From Bacillota bacterium (lineage in GTDB: Bacteria > Bacillota > Bacilli > Thermoactinomycetales > DSM-44946), in the NCBI GenBank assembly GCA_021793745.1, contig JAJYSD010000061.1, positions 1-7,063 on the forward strand: a stretch of DNA of 7,063 nt. Direction: 5' to 3'. Positions 5,896-7,063 of the stretch are shown here, in pieces. Both the position numbers and the translations under genes were made by a program. The first letter of the stretch is position 1; each line of letters opens with the position of its first letter. Below the pieces are notes generated by a model. The model made no database searches, was not told the origin of the DNA, and saw nothing but the letters and a program-made list of their open reading frames with translations.

Positions 5896-5952
5896 TTCGG
5901 AAGCATGTCACGGATCATAAAATCCGTTCAACCGCGAAAAAAGAGAACACCA

Positions 5953-7063
5953 TCATCCCGTCCCCAACGCCCGGAACTGGGACCGGACCAGGTTGAAATA
6001 CTCCCCGCGCCGCGCCATCAATTCCTCGTGGGTCCCCTGTTCGATCACCTTCCCCCGCTCCAGAACGACGATCTTGTCGGCATCCCGGATCGTGGACAGC
6101 CGGTGGGCGATCACGATGGCGGTCCGACCGGAAAGCAGCCGTTTCATCCCCCGTTGGATCTTCAGTTCCGTCTCCGTATCGATGCTGGCGGTGGCTTCAT
6201 CGAGAATCAAAATCCTGGGATCCGCCAGCAGGGCCCGGGCAAAGGAGAGAAGCTGCCGCTGGCCGACGGACAAGACGCTGCCCCGCTCTTCCACCTCCGT
6301 GTCATAGCCCTTGGGCAAATCCCGGATAAAGGCGTCGGCTCCCACCGCCTCGGCCGCCGCCCGCACTTCCTCGTCGGTGGCGTCCGGGCGCCCGAAGCGG
6401 ATATTCTCCAGGATGGTTCCGGAGAAGATGAAGGTATCCTGCAGGACGATGCTGACCCGGCGTCGGAGGCTGTCCAGGCGGAGATCCCGCAGATCTCGGC
6501 CGTCGAGGGTGACGCATCCCTCGGCGGGGTCGTAGAAGCGGCAGATCAGATTGACGATCGACGTTTTCCCCGATCCCGTGTGTCCCACCAGGGCGACGGT
6601 CTGCCCGGGCAGAATCTCCAGGTCGATCCCGTCCAACGCTTTCCTCCGGCCGTCGTAGGAAAAGGTCACCTTCTCCAGGCGGATATGACCCCGGACCTCC
6701 TCCAGGTCGGCGGCATCTTGTTTCTCCGGAACGGAGGGCCGCTGATCCAGGAATTCAAAGATCCGCTCGGTGGAGGCCATCGCCATCAGGAGCTGGTTGT
6801 ACACCTGCCCCAGCCGGGAGATGGGTTCCCAAAAGTTGCCGAGGTAATAGGCGAAGGCGACAAACACGCCGATGGTGATCGCCCCCTGCTGGATGAGATA
6901 GGCCCCGTAACCGATCAGGATGGCGGTGCCCGCCGCCCCGGTCATCTCCACGAAGGGGCGAAAGGTGGCGCTCTTGCGGGTTGCGTCCCTCCAGGCGTCG
7001 TAGTTGTCCCGGTTCAACCGCCGGAAGTACTCCATGTTTTCCTTTTCCTGTGTGAAGGATTGA
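5953..7063 (-). CDS. ABC exporter half-transporter (membrane domain fused to ATPase), 5' end outside the window
   Basis: C-terminal part of an inner-membrane export ABC protein of the MdlB/MsbA/YknV type, likely one half of a homo- or heterodimer. The frame is open to the window edge; residues here count from an internal Met (codon 7035-7033). Two membrane segments (about 33-51 and 53-69) end the transmembrane domain. The nucleotide-binding domain follows: A-loop Y127, Walker A GHTGSGKTS (151-159), Q-loop Q199, signature LSVGQ (255-259), Walker B ILILDE with catalytic E280, D-loop SID, and switch H311 in IAHRLST. All catalytic residues are present; the signature has Val in place of the usual first Gly. 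The substrate cannot be told from sequence, and the partner gene, if any, would lie beyond 7063. No clear terminator follows, only a weak CGGAT/ATCCG hairpin. Confidence 0.93.
   Translation of the reverse strand, partial: QSFTQEKENMEYFRRLNRDNYDAWRDATRKSATFRPFVEMTGAAGTAILIGYGAYLIQQGAITIGVFVAFAYYLGNFWEPISRLGQVYNQLLMAMASTERIFEFLDQRPSVPEKQDAADLEEVRGHIRLEKVTFSYDGRRKALDGIDLEILPGQTVALVGHTGSGKTSIVNLICRFYDPAEGCVTLDGRDLRDLRLDSLRRRVSIVLQDTFIFSGTILENIRFGRPDATDEEVRAAAEAVGADAFIRDLPKGYDTEVEERGSVLSVGQRQLLSFARALLADPRILILDEATASIDTETELKIQRGMKRLLSGRTAIVIAHRLSTIRDADKIVVLERGKVIEQGTHEELMARRGEYFNLVRSQFRALGTG

Noticed and set aside
1..7063. CRISPR array, tRNA, rRNA, insertion sequence or phage genes
   Set aside because: No regularly spaced repeats, tRNA-like folds, rRNA segments, transposase motifs or phage proteins were seen on either strand.

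Overview
The window reads as chromosome of a moderately GC-rich Firmicute of the Bacillales type, possibly a thermophilic Bacillaceae or Thermoactinomycetaceae member. This rests on strong Shine-Dalgarno (SD) sequences, sigma-A type promoters, a xylA-xylB-transporter order like that of Bacillus megaterium xylABT, the short bacterial SAM decarboxylase, and a FapR-type operator in front of fabI. All recognised genes lie on the minus strand, so transcription runs from high to low coordinates. The genus assignment is inference.

Layout in the direction of transcription: (1) 7063-5953, the 3' end of an ABC exporter half-transporter, cut by the window edge. (2) 5895-5689, a small ORF of uncertain reality. 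(3) 5692-5636, a sigma-A promoter followed at once by a 17-bp palindrome matching the FapR operator, then fabI (5562-4789). (4) 4773-4598, a promoter and a structured leader with nested stems plus a competing hairpin next to the SD, then speH (4597-4196) and its terminator (4181-4147). (5) 4137-3944, a GC-rich, hairpin-dense stretch with no credible gene. (6) 3900-3634, the xyl promoter and a leader of about 245 nt carrying two near-identical operator-like repeats 208 bp apart. (7) 3620-2295 xylA, 2270-771 xylB, and 662-1 a XylE-like xylose/H+ symporter cut by the window edge.

The xyl genes form one catabolic unit: the symporter imports D-xylose, XylA isomerises it to D-xylulose, and XylB phosphorylates that to xylulose 5-phosphate for the pentose phosphate pathway. 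FabI performs the last reduction of fatty-acid elongation and appears tied to malonyl-CoA through FapR. SpeH makes decarboxylated SAM for polyamine synthesis.

The least explained parts are noncoding: the speH leader, the GC-rich structured element, the xyl leader with paired operators, and a perfect hairpin lying between the SD and start codon of the transporter. All structures were paired by eye; no folding or database search was run.
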